Shown: piece after piece, positions 47,736-56,386 of the stretch
How the letters are laid out: each line of letters opens with the position of its first letter
How positions within the stretch are numbered: the first letter of the stretch is position 1
NCBI RefSeq assembly: GCF_036181745.1
Contig: NZ_CP108080.1
Span: forward strand, 3,811,501 to 3,875,500
DNA length: 64,000 nt
Reading direction: 5' to 3'
Source: Streptomyces sp. NBC_00259
GTDB taxonomy: Bacteria; Actinomycetota; Actinomycetes; Streptomycetales; Streptomycetaceae
Position numbers and translations under genes: made by a program
The notes under the pieces: model-generated
Database searches by the model: none
What the model was told of the DNA's origin: nothing
What the model saw: the letters and a program-made list of their open reading frames with translations, nothing else

Positions 47736-49751
47736 ATGACCATCACCGCCCCGCGCTTCGGAACCGCACCACTTCTGCGGCTGCTGCTGATCACCGCGGC
47801 GCTGCTCGGCACCGTGCTCGCCGGCACGGCGAGCGCGCACGCCGCGCTGACCGGGAGCAACCCGAAGGACGGGGCGGTGCTGGCCACCGCCCCCAAGGAC
47901 GTCACGCTCACCTTCTCCGAGCAGGTCGCCCTCGGGAACGACTCGATCCGCGTCCTCGACCCGAAGAGCAAGCGGGTCGACACCGGCGAGCTGAACAACC
48001 TGTGCAGCGGAAACATCATCAAGTACGGCGTCACGCTGCACGCCGGCCTGCCGGAGGGCACGTACACCGTCGCCTGGCAGGCCGTCTCCGCCGACAGCCA
48101 CCCCATCGCCGGCGCGTTCACCTTCTCCATCGGCGCGCCCTCGAAGACGGCCGTGGAGCTCCCGAAGCAGGAGGCGGGCGGCGGGCTCGTCGGCACGCTC
48201 TACGGGATCGCGCGGTACGCCGCGTACGCGGGGTTCGTCGTCCTCGTCGGCGGCGCGGCGTTCGTCCTGGCCTGCTGGCCGCGCGGTGCGAACGCACGGC
48301 CGGTGCAGCGACTGGTGGTGCAGGGCTGGGTGACGCTCACCGCGGCCACGCTCGCCATGCTGCTGCTGCGCAATCCCTACACCGGCTCCGGCGAAGTGGG
48401 CGACGCGTTCGACCTCGCCGGGCTGCAGGCCGTACTCGCGACCAAGACCGGGGCCGCGCTGGTGTCACGGCTGTTGCTGCTCGGTGCGGCGGCGCTGTTC
48501 ATCGCGGTGCTGTTCGGGGCGTACGCGAAGCGGATCACGGACGCGGACGCGGACGCCGACGCCGACGCCGAGTCGGACGCGGGGACGACCACGGGCGCGG
48601 GCGGGGACGCGCAGGAGCGCGCCAAGGAGCAGAAGGACCTCAGCTTCGGGCTGGCCATCGGCGGAACGGTCGTCGCGACCGGGATCGCCGCCACCTGGGC
48701 TCTCTCCGAACACGCCTCGACCGGCATCCAGCCGGGCGTCGCGATGCCGGTCGACGTGCTGCACCTGCTGGCCGTCGCCGCCTGGCTCGGCGGGCTGGTC
48801 GCCCTGCTCGTCGCGCTCCACCGCACTCCCGCCATCGATCGCTCGGCCGTACTGCGCTTCTCCCGGGTGGCGTTCTGGTCCGTCGTGGTCCTCGCCGCCA
48901 CCGGGCTGTACCAGTCCTGGCGGCAGGTCGGCTCCTGGTCGGCGCTCACCGGCACGTCGTACGGGCGGCTGCTGCTGCTCAAGATCGGGCTGGTCGGCGT
49001 CCTGGTCGGCGTCGCATGGATCTCGCGGCGGTGGACGGCACGGCTGTCGGAGACGGGCACGGACGCCCATGCCGACACCGAAGCGGAAGCGGAAGCGATC
49101 GCGGACACGGAAGCCGTCGGCGACGCGGGTGCCGGCGCCGCGACGACCGATGCCCCACAGGCGTCCGACGATCCCGTACGCGCCGCCCAACTGGCCCGCC
49201 AGCAGGCCGCGGTGGCGACGGCGAAGCGCAAGCGGATCAAGGACGCCGACCCGGAGCGTGCCGGACTGCGCCGCTCCGTACTGACCGAGGCCGGTGTCGC
49301 CGTCGTGCTCCTCGCCGTGACGACCGTCCTGACGTCGACCGAGCCCGGCCGTACGGAGGAACAGGCCGCCCGGGCGGGCGGCTCTCAGGCCTCCACCGCC
49401 GTACCGGACCGGCCCGTCGACATCACCCTGCCCTTCGACACCGGCGGCACGGACGGCAAGGGCACCGCCCGGCTGACCCTCTCCCCGGGCCGGTCGGGCG
49501 CCAACGAGCTGCATCTCTGGGTCAACCGCCCCAACGGCCGTCCCCTGGACGCGCCCGAGGTCAAGGTCGCCTTCACCCTGACCGCCGAGAAGATCGGCCC
49601 GCTGCCGGTCGTACCCGACCGCGTCGCGACCGGCCACTGGAGTGCGAGCAACCTCCAGATCCCGCTGCCGGGCGAGTGGCGGGTCCAGATCACCGTGCGG
49701 ACGTCCGACATCGACCAGGCGACCGTCGAGAAGAACGTGAAGGTCGGCTGA
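47736..49751 (+). CDS. CopC-CopD fusion copper resistance/import protein
   Basis: 671 aa. Signal peptide (cleavage near SAHA|AL) then a CopC domain (about 35-135) whose N-terminal HAALTGSNPKDG and distal DSHPIAGAFTFSIG carry the His ligands. The CopD membrane domain follows with about eight helices (for example RYAAYAGFVVLVGGAAFVLA, VLHLLAVAAWLGGLVALLVA). Two acidic low-complexity loops interrupt it (an Ala-Asp repeat near 270-280 and a Glu/Ala/Asp stretch near 447-470). A C-terminal extracytoplasmic beta domain (about 560-671) resembles YtkA/YcnJ tails. ATG 47736; ends one base before the DtpA start. Confidence 0.92.
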   Translation: MTITAPRFGTAPLLRLLLITAALLGTVLAGTASAHAALTGSNPKDGAVLATAPKDVTLTFSEQVALGNDSIRVLDPKSKRVDTGELNNLCSGNIIKYGVTLHAGLPEGTYTVAWQAVSADSHPIAGAFTFSIGAPSKTAVELPKQEAGGGLVGTLYGIARYAAYAGFVVLVGGAAFVLACWPRGANARPVQRLVVQGWVTLTAATLAMLLLRNPYTGSGEVGDAFDLAGLQAVLATKTGAALVSRLLLLGAAALFIAVLFGAYAKRITDADADADADAESDAGTTTGAGGDAQERAKEQKDLSFGLAIGGTVVATGIAATWALSEHASTGIQPGVAMPVDVLHLLAVAAWLGGLVALLVALHRTPAIDRSAVLRFSRVAFWSVVVLAATGLYQSWRQVGSWSALTGTSYGRLLLLKIGLVGVLVGVAWISRRWTARLSETGTDAHADTEAEAEAIADTEAVGDAGAGAATTDAPQASDDPVRAAQLARQQAAVATAKRKRIKDADPERAGLRRSVLTEAGVAVVLLAVTTVLTSTEPGRTEEQAARAGGSQASTAVPDRPVDITLPFDTGGTDGKGTARLTLSPGRSGANELHLWVNRPNGRPLDAPEVKVAFTLTAEKIGPLPVVPDRVATGHWSASNLQIPLPGEWRVQITVRTSDIDQATVEKNVKVG

Positions 49752-49752
49752 C

Positions 49753-51075
49753 GTGACGAGCGGAAGCAGCGTGACCAGCGAGAACAACCTGAGCAGCACG
49801 AGCAGTGGAAACAGTGCGAGCAGTAGGAACGGCATGAGCGACATCGAGATCTCGCGACGCAGGCTCCTCGGCACCGTGGGCGCCGCAGGCGCGACCGGCA
49901 TCGCCCTGGGCGCCGTCAGCGGTGCCGCCGGATACGTGGCAGCCGCCGGCGACCCGGCGACCGCCCTGGCGACGGTCGGTTCCGCCAGCGAGGCCTTCCA
50001 CGGCGAGCACCAGGCGGGCATCACCACCCCCCTGCAGTCCCGCGGCCATCTGATCGCCTTCGACCTGGCGCCGGGTGCGGGCCGCAAGGAAGCGGTCGCC
50101 CTGATGCGCCGGTGGTCGGCGACCGCGGCCCGGCTGATGGCGGGCGAACCGGCCGGCGACGGCGACACGGGTGTCGCGCTCGACGCCGGCCCCTCCTCGC
50201 TCACTCTCACCTTCGGCTTCGGCCGGACCTTCTTCGACCGCACCAAGCTGACCGCGCGGCGCCCCGTCGCACTCGATCCGCTGCCCGCGTTCTCCAGCGA
50301 CCAGCTCGATCCGCGCCGCTCCGACGGCGATCTGTGGGTGCAGATCGGCGCCGACGACGCGCTCGTCGCCTTCCACGCGCTGCGCGCCGTGCAGAAGGAC
50401 GCGGGCGAGGCGGCGCGGGTGCGCTGGCAGATGAACGGCTTCAACCGGTCGCCCGGCGCGACCGCGGAGCCGATGACCGCACGCAATCTGATGGGCCAGG
50501 TCGACGGCACCCGCAATCCGAAGCCGTCCGAGGCGGACTTCGACCGCCGGATCTTCGTCCCGTCCGCCGGCGCCGAGGGTCCGTACGCATGGATGGCGGG
50601 CGGCTCGTACGCCGTCGTACGCCGTATCCGCATGCTGCTCGACGACTGGGAGAAGCTGCCCCTGAAGGAACAGGAGCAGGTGATCGGACGCCGCAAGTCG
50701 GACGGCGCGCCCCTGACCGGCGGCAGCGAGACGACCGAGCTCGATCTCGACAGGACCGGCCCCGACGGCACCCTGGTCATCCCGGCCAACGCCCACGCCC
50801 GGATCTCCGCACCGGAGCAGAACGCCGGCGCGGCCATGCTGCGCAGGCCGTACTCGTACCACGACGGCATCGCGGCGGACGGCACACCCGACGCCGGGCT
50901 GCTCTTCGTCTGCTGGCAGGCGGACCCGCTCAGGGGCTTCGTGCCCGTCCAGCGCAAGCTCGACCGTGGTGACGCGCTGTCCCCGTTCATCCGCCACGAG
51001 GCGAGCGGTCTCTTCGCCGTGCCCGGTGGGCCCGGCAGCGGCGAGTACGTCGGCCAGCGGCTGCTGGAATCGTGA
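49753..51075 (+). CDS. dtpA: Tat-exported Dyp-type heme peroxidase
   Basis: 440 aa. A hydrophilic Ser/Asn-rich lead of about 30 residues precedes a Tat signal (SRRRLLGTVGAAGATGIALG), so the folded heme enzyme is exported. The Dyp domain carries the GxxDG motif in MGQVDGTRN (catalytic Asp), the heme-region segment HARISAPEQNAG and FVCWQADPLRGFVPVQRKL. In S. lividans, DtpA works with Sco and the GlxA copper oxidase in copper-dependent morphogenesis, matching the gene order here. GTG 49753 directly follows the CopCD stop. Confidence 0.93.
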   Translation: MTSGSSVTSENNLSSTSSGNSASSRNGMSDIEISRRRLLGTVGAAGATGIALGAVSGAAGYVAAAGDPATALATVGSASEAFHGEHQAGITTPLQSRGHLIAFDLAPGAGRKEAVALMRRWSATAARLMAGEPAGDGDTGVALDAGPSSLTLTFGFGRTFFDRTKLTARRPVALDPLPAFSSDQLDPRRSDGDLWVQIGADDALVAFHALRAVQKDAGEAARVRWQMNGFNRSPGATAEPMTARNLMGQVDGTRNPKPSEADFDRRIFVPSAGAEGPYAWMAGGSYAVVRRIRMLLDDWEKLPLKEQEQVIGRRKSDGAPLTGGSETTELDLDRTGPDGTLVIPANAHARISAPEQNAGAAMLRRPYSYHDGIAADGTPDAGLLFVCWQADPLRGFVPVQRKLDRGDALSPFIRHEASGLFAVPGGPGSGEYVGQRLLES

Positions 51076-51115
51076 CGCGAGCGGCCCAAGGGTGGAGCGC
51101 ACTAGGGTGACGAGT

Positions 51116-52057
51116 ATGTCCGCCACGCGCTACACCTATCTCGGCCCCGAGGGCACCTTCACGGAGGCCGCCCTGCGCACCCTCCCGGAAGCCGCGACCC
51201 GGGAACTCGTCCCGATGGTGTCCGTACCGGCCGCCCTCGACGCCGTGCGCAACGGTGAGGCCGCGGCCGCGCTCGTGCCGATCGAGAACTCGGTGGAGGG
51301 CGGCGTCACCGCGACCCTCGACGAACTGGCCTCGGGCGAACCGCTGATGATCTACCGCGAGGTGCTGCTGCCGATCACCTTCGCCCTGCTCGTACGGCCG
51401 GGTACGAAGCTGTCGGACGTGAAGACGGTGACCGGTCACCCCGTCGCCCAGCCTCAGGTGCGCAACTGGCTGCGCGCCCATCTGCCCGACGCGCTGTGGG
51501 AGTCGGCGGCGTCGAACGCGGACGGTGCCCGGCTGGTCCAGGAGGGCCGGTTCGACGCGGCCTTCGCGGGTGAGTTCGCGGCGGCGACGTACGGGCTCGA
51601 GGCGCTGGTCACCGAGATCCACGACGCGCAGAACGCGGAGACGCGCTTCGTGCTGGTGGGCCGTCCGGCCCGGCCCGCGGCCCCGACCGGCGCGGACAAG
51701 ACGTCGGTGGTCATCTGGCAGCGCGACGACCACCCGGGCGCGCTGCTGGAGCTGCTCCAGGAGTTCGCGGTGCGCGGGGTCAACCTGATGCTGCTCCAGT
51801 CACGCCCCACGGGCGCGGGCATCGGGAACTACTGCTTCGCGATCGACGCCGAGGGCCATGTCTCGGACCGCCGGGTCGGCGAGGCGCTGATGGGGCTGAA
51901 GCGCATCTGTCCCCAGGTGCGGTTCCTGGGGTCGTATCCGCAGGCGGGGGTGTCCGCTTCCGGGAGCACGGGGCGCACGCCGCGGCCCGGGACGTCGGAC
52001 GCGGAGTTCGTGGCCGCGGCCGACTGGCTGGCGCGCTGCCAGGACGGCCGCGCGTAA
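51116..52057 (+). CDS. pheA: Prephenate dehydratase
   Basis: 313 aa enzyme converting prephenate to phenylpyruvate for phenylalanine synthesis. Catalytic domain (about 5-190): YLGPEGTFTEAAL, LVPIENSVEGGV, and TRFVLVGRP with the Thr-Arg-Phe motif. C-terminal ACT domain (about 200-285) with HPGALLELLQEFAVRGVNLMLLQSRP for Phe feedback (GALL and ESRP-like elements). Cytoplasmic. ATG 51116 follows AGGGTGA. It is followed by a long DnaA-box-rich spacer before serS. Confidence 0.95.
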   Translation: MSATRYTYLGPEGTFTEAALRTLPEAATRELVPMVSVPAALDAVRNGEAAAALVPIENSVEGGVTATLDELASGEPLMIYREVLLPITFALLVRPGTKLSDVKTVTGHPVAQPQVRNWLRAHLPDALWESAASNADGARLVQEGRFDAAFAGEFAAATYGLEALVTEIHDAQNAETRFVLVGRPARPAAPTGADKTSVVIWQRDDHPGALLELLQEFAVRGVNLMLLQSRPTGAGIGNYCFAIDAEGHVSDRRVGEALMGLKRICPQVRFLGSYPQAGVSASGSTGRTPRPGTSDAEFVAAADWLARCQDGRA

Positions 52058-52631
52058 CCCTGCGTTTGCTTCGTCCGGCGCTGTCCGGATCTTCTTCCTA
52101 CTTTTCGTTACCCACAGAGTTATCCACAGGGCTGCTTCTCTATCTGGGGACAAGTCGACAACGTAACCAGGCACAGTCGACAAATCGCCCCAGTCGCCTC
52201 ACATCCGTCCACAGCACGGCCGGTCAGCCCCTGTCAGCCCAATTCCTTTGATCAACTCTTTGGAGCGAGGAAGTGCGAGGAATTCCCACTCGAACGAGTG
52301 CGTGGGCCATGTTTGGCGAGGGAATCCACTCGATCTCCTCGATGCATTCGGAATGATCAGTTCCGTAGTCCACAGGCCGACCCCACACCCTGTGGATAAC
52401 TTGCCGGAGGCGCCCTCCCCTGTGGACAACGGCCCCCGAGTTCCGCACTCCACGGCACTCACGGGTCAATGAGGGGCGGCACTTGCCCCATTTCGGCGAC
52501 CGGTATCCCGTTCATTGACGGATGTCGGCCCGGATTCACCGCATCTTTCCTCAATTCCGGCAATTCGGGCAAAGCGCCACACGATCAATATCAACTGGGG
52601 TGGCGGGAGTCCGCACCGGTAGCCTGGTGGG
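52058..52631 (+). promoter_or_regulatory. DnaA-box-like cluster and repeats upstream of serS
   Basis: 574 bases without a gene. DnaA-box-like 9-mers: 52108-52116 (TTACCCACA), 52120-52128 (TTATCCACA), 52205-52213, 52366-52374, and on the reverse strand 52391-52399 (TTATCCACA) and 52421-52429 (TTGTCCACA, perfect). There is also an inverted repeat CACTCG-AA-CGAGTG (52287-52300) and an imperfect direct repeat (52275-52293 and 52316-52333). It presumably contains the serS promoter. No dnaA or dnaN nearby, so this is not oriC. Confidence 0.6.
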
Positions 52632-53909
52632 GTGATTGACCTTCGCCTGCTCCGTGAGGACCCCGACCGTGTTCGCGCCTCCCAGCGCGCCCGTGGAGAG
52701 GACGTCGAACTCGTCGACGCCCTGCTCTCCGCCGATGAGCGGCGCAGGTCGTCCGGCGTCCGCTTCGACGAACTCCGCTCCGAGCAGAAGTCGCTCGGCA
52801 AGCTCATCCCCAAGGCGTCTCCGGACGAGCGCACCGAGCTGCTGAAGAAGGCCGAACAGCTCAAGACCGACGTCAAGGCCGCCGAGGCCGAGCAGAACGA
52901 GGCCGACGAGGAGACCCGTCGGCTGCTGCTCCGGCTGGGCAATCTGATCCACCCGGACGTCCCCGTCGGCGGCGAGGAGGACTTCGTCGTCCTGGAGACG
53001 CACGGCACGATCCGCGACTTCGGCGCCGAGGGCTTCGAGCCCAAGGACCACCTGGAGCTCGGCGAGGCGCTCGGCGCCATCGACGTCGAGCGAGGGGCGA
53101 AGGTGTCGGGCTCGCGCTTCTACTACCTGACGGGTGTCGGCGCGCTCCTGGAGCTCGCCCTCGTCAACGCGGCGATCGCGCAGGCGACGGAGGCCGGCTT
53201 CATCCCGATGCTGACCCCGGCGCTGGTCCGGCCGCGCGCCATGGAGGGCACCGGCTTCCTGGGCCAGGCCGCGGAGAACGTGTACCACCTGGAGAAGGAC
53301 GACTACTACCTGGTCGGCACCTCCGAGGTCCCGCTCGCGGCGTACCACATGGACGAGATCCTCGACGCCGACAAGCTGCCGCTGCGGTACGCGGGCTTCT
53401 CCCCGTGCTTCCGCCGCGAGGCCGGTACGTACGGCAAGGACACGCGTGGCATCTTCCGCGTCCACCAGTTCGACAAGGTCGAGATGTTCTCGTACATCGA
53501 CCCGGACGACGCCGAGAACGAGCACAAGCGGCTGCTGGACTGGGAGAAGCAGTGGCTGACCGCCCTGGAGCTGCCGTTCCAGGTGATCGACGTCGCGTCG
53601 GGCGATCTGGGCGCGTCGGCGTCGCGGAAGTTCGACTGCGAGGCGTGGATCCCGACCCAGGGCAAGTACCGCGAGCTGACGTCGGCGTCCAACTGCGACG
53701 GGTTCCAGGCGCGCCGGCTGTCGGTGCGGATGCGTGACGGAAAGAAGGTCAAGCCGCTCGCGACGCTGAACGGCACGCTGTGCGCCGTGCCGCGCACGAT
53801 CGTGGCGATCCTGGAGAACCACCAGCTGGCGGACGGTTCGGTGCGGGTGCCCGAGGTGCTCCGGCCGTACCTCGGTGGCCGTGAGGTCCTGGAGCCGATC
53901 GCCAAGTGA
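52632..53909 (+). CDS. serS: Seryl-tRNA synthetase
   Basis: 425 aa class II synthetase charging tRNA-Ser, three genes of which lie in this window. The N-terminal antiparallel coiled-coil arm (about 25-105) binds the long variable arm. Catalytic motifs: motif 2 FRREAGTYGKDTRGIFRVHQF and motif 3 NGTLCAVPRTIVAILENHQ; TSEVPLAAYH also matches. Normal length. GTG 52632. Its last codons overlap the GTG start of the HAD hydrolase gene. Confidence 0.97.
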   Translation: MIDLRLLREDPDRVRASQRARGEDVELVDALLSADERRRSSGVRFDELRSEQKSLGKLIPKASPDERTELLKKAEQLKTDVKAAEAEQNEADEETRRLLLRLGNLIHPDVPVGGEEDFVVLETHGTIRDFGAEGFEPKDHLELGEALGAIDVERGAKVSGSRFYYLTGVGALLELALVNAAIAQATEAGFIPMLTPALVRPRAMEGTGFLGQAAENVYHLEKDDYYLVGTSEVPLAAYHMDEILDADKLPLRYAGFSPCFRREAGTYGKDTRGIFRVHQFDKVEMFSYIDPDDAENEHKRLLDWEKQWLTALELPFQVIDVASGDLGASASRKFDCEAWIPTQGKYRELTSASNCDGFQARRLSVRMRDGKKVKPLATLNGTLCAVPRTIVAILENHQLADGSVRVPEVLRPYLGGREVLEPIAK

Positions 53910-54712
53910 GCTTTCCGTACCGCCTGATCGCCACGGATCTCGACGGGACGCTGCTGCGCTCCGACGAAACGATCTCGGAGCGCACGCGCGACGCGCTCGC
54001 CGCCGCCACGGCGGCGGGCGCCGCGCACATCGTCGTCACGGGGCGGGCCGTCCCGTGGACCCGGCACATCCTGGACGACCTGGGCTATCAGGGCCTCGCG
54101 GTCTGCGGTCAGGGCGCGCAGGTGTACCACGCGGGCGAGCACAAGCTGCTGACGTCGGTGACCCTGGACCGGCAGCTCGCGGGGCTCGCGCTCTCGAAGC
54201 TGGAGGCGGAGGTCGGCCCGCTGGCCGTCGCGGCCAGCCGGGACGGCCTCGACGGGAACGTGATCGTCAGCCCCGGCTATCAGCTCCAGGAAGGCCCGCT
54301 GCCGGTCGTCCCGTTCGACGACCCGGCCGAGCTGTGGTCCGCGCCGTTGAACAAGCTCTACATCCAGCACCCGGGCCTCGACGACGACACGTTGACCCGC
54401 GTCGCCCGGCAGACGGTCGGCGGCCTGGTGGACGTGGTGATGGCGGGCGCCGGGATCGTCGAGATCCTCCCGCTCGGTCTGAGCAAGGCCACCGGGCTCT
54501 CCCTGGCGGCGCGCCGCCTGGGCGTGAAGTCCACGCAGACCATCGCGTTCGGCGACATGCCCAACGACATCCCCATGTTCGGCTGGGCGGCGCACGGCGT
54601 GGCCATGGCCAACGCCCACGACGAACTCAAGGCCGTGGCCCACGAGATCACGGCGTCGAACGAGCACGACGGCATCGCCGTGGTCCTGGAAGAGCTCATG
54701 CGCCGGTCGTGA
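53906..54712 (+). CDS. HAD-superfamily hydrolase (Cof type)
   Basis: 268 aa phosphatase of the Cof/HAD-IIB group. Motif I ATDLDGTLLRSD (nucleophile Asp), motif II VVTGRA, motif III Lys in LGLSKATGL and motif IV AFGDMPNDIPMF. The large cap between motifs II and III is typical. Substrates are usually sugar phosphates, nucleotides or cofactor phosphates; the exact one is unknown. GTG 53906 overlaps serS by 4 bases (GTGA), so it is co-translated with the synthetase. Confidence 0.94.
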   Translation: MSFPYRLIATDLDGTLLRSDETISERTRDALAAATAAGAAHIVVTGRAVPWTRHILDDLGYQGLAVCGQGAQVYHAGEHKLLTSVTLDRQLAGLALSKLEAEVGPLAVAASRDGLDGNVIVSPGYQLQEGPLPVVPFDDPAELWSAPLNKLYIQHPGLDDDTLTRVARQTVGGLVDVVMAGAGIVEILPLGLSKATGLSLAARRLGVKSTQTIAFGDMPNDIPMFGWAAHGVAMANAHDELKAVAHEITASNEHDGIAVVLEELMRRS

Positions 54713-54851
54713 GCGGCCGTTCCACCGGGATCGTGGGGCTCCGCACCGTGGGCACGGCACTCGGGGATGCCTTCAGGGTCAAGCCCGTCGGCAGCGTGCG
54801 GGCCCGCCCGTGGGACCCAAGGGGTTCCGGCCTCCTGCCGGAGGCGATACG

Positions 54852-54936
<85 letters not shown>

Positions 54937-55184
54937 GGGAGGGCGGCCCGCGCAGATGCGCGCTCGAAGCGGCCGCCCGGGCAGCATGCGGTCGGCGGCT
55001 CTACGGAGTCCGATGATTACTCCGAAGCCTGCCGTGCGCTGCCCTGCTGGGAGCTCGACGGACTCGTACTCTCGGTCATCGCCGCGCCCCTCCCCGGTCT
55101 CGAAACGGCTTCGTCGCACATGTGCGCGACTGCCAGAACCACTGTGCCCCGCCACGGCAGTTCCGTGCCACCGAATATCCGGCC

Positions 55185-55529
55185 TCAGTCCTTGTCCTTG
55201 CGCCGCCGCCACAGCCCTCGGCGCCGTCTGCGCGCCCGGCTCCAGAACCAGCCCGCCGGTGGTTCGTCGGACCGCCACGGCTGCGGCTCGGGCGCCGAGC
55301 CCCGCCACCGCGCGGCGAGCATCCGGGCCCGGGCGGACGGCTCGGCGGTCTCCGCGCCTCGTACGAAGTCCTCGTCGAGGACGGCCTTGTCCCAGGCGTC
55401 GTCCCGGGCGTGGTCCCGGGCCTCGTTCCGGGCGTCCTCCCCGGACTGCGGATCCTGCCCCGGATCCTGCCCCGGACCGTGTCCTGGATCGGGCCCCTCT
55501 CCCTGTCCCGGTTTCGGCTCCTCGGACAT
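55185..55529 (-). CDS. Small hydrophilic conserved hypothetical protein
   Basis: 114 aa. A disordered N-terminal half made of Gly-Pro-Gln-Asp repeats (PDPGHGPGQDPGQDPQSGED) leads into DEDFVRGAETAEPSARARML and WRSDEPPAGWFWSRARRRRRG, ending in basic RRRKDKD. The central FVRGAETAEPSARARMLAARW looks like a short conserved motif. Similar small genes sit near serS in streptomycetes as I recall; the function is unknown. ATG 55529. Confidence 0.7.
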   Translation of the reverse strand: MSEEPKPGQGEGPDPGHGPGQDPGQDPQSGEDARNEARDHARDDAWDKAVLDEDFVRGAETAEPSARARMLAARWRGSAPEPQPWRSDEPPAGWFWSRARRRRRGLWRRRKDKD

Positions 55530-55589
55530 GGCGATTCCTCCTCTCCCCCAGTGTCCTCACGCACGCGTCAAACGCGTGTGAGAACGAGA

Positions 55590-55626
55590 ACGCCCCCGGG
55601 AAGGCCCCTCGGGACCGTTCCCGGGG
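55590..55626 (-). terminator. Terminator of the ABC transporter genes
   Basis: An 11-base stem (GCCCCCGGGAA / TTCCCGGGGGC) with a 15-base GC-rich loop, 20 bases past the permease stop on the minus strand. Confidence 0.65.
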
Positions 55627-55646
55627 GCCGCCCCCGCCTGCTGTTC

Positions 55647-56366
55647 CTACTCCTCGCCCGCCAGCGTCAGCGTCCGCAGCTTCTGCCCGGCGTATCCCGT
55701 GGCCAGCAGCGTGACGCCCACGAGCAGCGCCACCGCGAGCGGCAGCCCCACATCGGAGGTGATCATCCCTTCGCCGCCGATCTTCTCGGCGAGGGCCAGC
55801 GACCACTGCTGGACGCTGAGTGTCCGCGCGCCCGGTACCAGGCTGCCGAAGAGCGTCTCCCACACCAGCGCGTAGACCAGACCGATGACGACCGCGTGCC
55901 GGCTGATCGTGCCGAGCAGCAGGAACAACGCGGCGTACGCGATCGACGCGACCAGCGCCGCGACGGTGTAGGCCATCGCGATCTGCTGTCCGTTGCCGTT
56001 GAGGATGTATCCGGCGATGAAGGTGGGGATCGCGGAGAACGCCATCGTCACGGCGATCGCCACGATCAGCTTGGTGATGATGATCGTCGGCCGCTTCACC
56101 GGCTTGGCCAGCAGATAGACGATCGAGCCGTCATCGATCTCGGGCCCGATCGCACCCGTGCCGGCGATCACACCGATCAGCGGCACCATCGTGGCGATGG
56201 CGAATCCGCCCAGCACGTCGGCGGCGATCTGGTCGTCCACCCCGTTGAAGGCCCGTACCGCAGCGGCGATGAGCAGCAGCAGCCCCGGGAGGATGAAGAG
56301 GACCGCAGCACGGCGACGGCCGAGAAGGGCCCGGTAGGTGAGCCGGGCGACTGTCGGGTTGTACAT
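55647..56366 (-). CDS. ABC exporter permease (ABC-2 type)
   Basis: 239 aa with about six transmembrane helices (AAVLFILPGLLLLIAAAV, GGFAIATMVPLIGVIAGTGA, LIVAIAVTMAFSAIPTFIAG and others). EIDDGSIVYLLAKPVKRPTI between helices is the ABC-2 signature loop that touches the ATPase. Last gene of a four-gene minus-strand set, 20 bases after its ATPase partner. The substrate is unknown; similar pairs export lipids, peptides or antibiotics, or act in resistance. Confidence 0.9.
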   Translation of the reverse strand: MYNPTVARLTYRALLGRRRAAVLFILPGLLLLIAAAVRAFNGVDDQIAADVLGGFAIATMVPLIGVIAGTGAIGPEIDDGSIVYLLAKPVKRPTIIITKLIVAIAVTMAFSAIPTFIAGYILNGNGQQIAMAYTVAALVASIAYAALFLLLGTISRHAVVIGLVYALVWETLFGSLVPGARTLSVQQWSLALAEKIGGEGMITSDVGLPLAVALLVGVTLLATGYAGQKLRTLTLAGEE

Positions 56367-56386
56367 GTCGAAGGCTCCTTTCAGGC

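Noticed and set aside
48465..51089. 874-codon minus-strand frame opposite CopCD and DtpA
   Set aside because: Antisense artefact of high third-position GC; the plus-strand genes have complete catalytic motifs.
52058..52631. Chromosomal origin of replication
   Set aside because: DnaA-box-like sites occur, but dnaA, dnaN and the much larger box array expected for a Streptomyces oriC are absent.
52058..52631. T-box riboswitch controlling serS
   Set aside because: No T-box consensus or specifier-loop arrangement seen; actinobacterial T-boxes are mainly known for ileS and act on translation.
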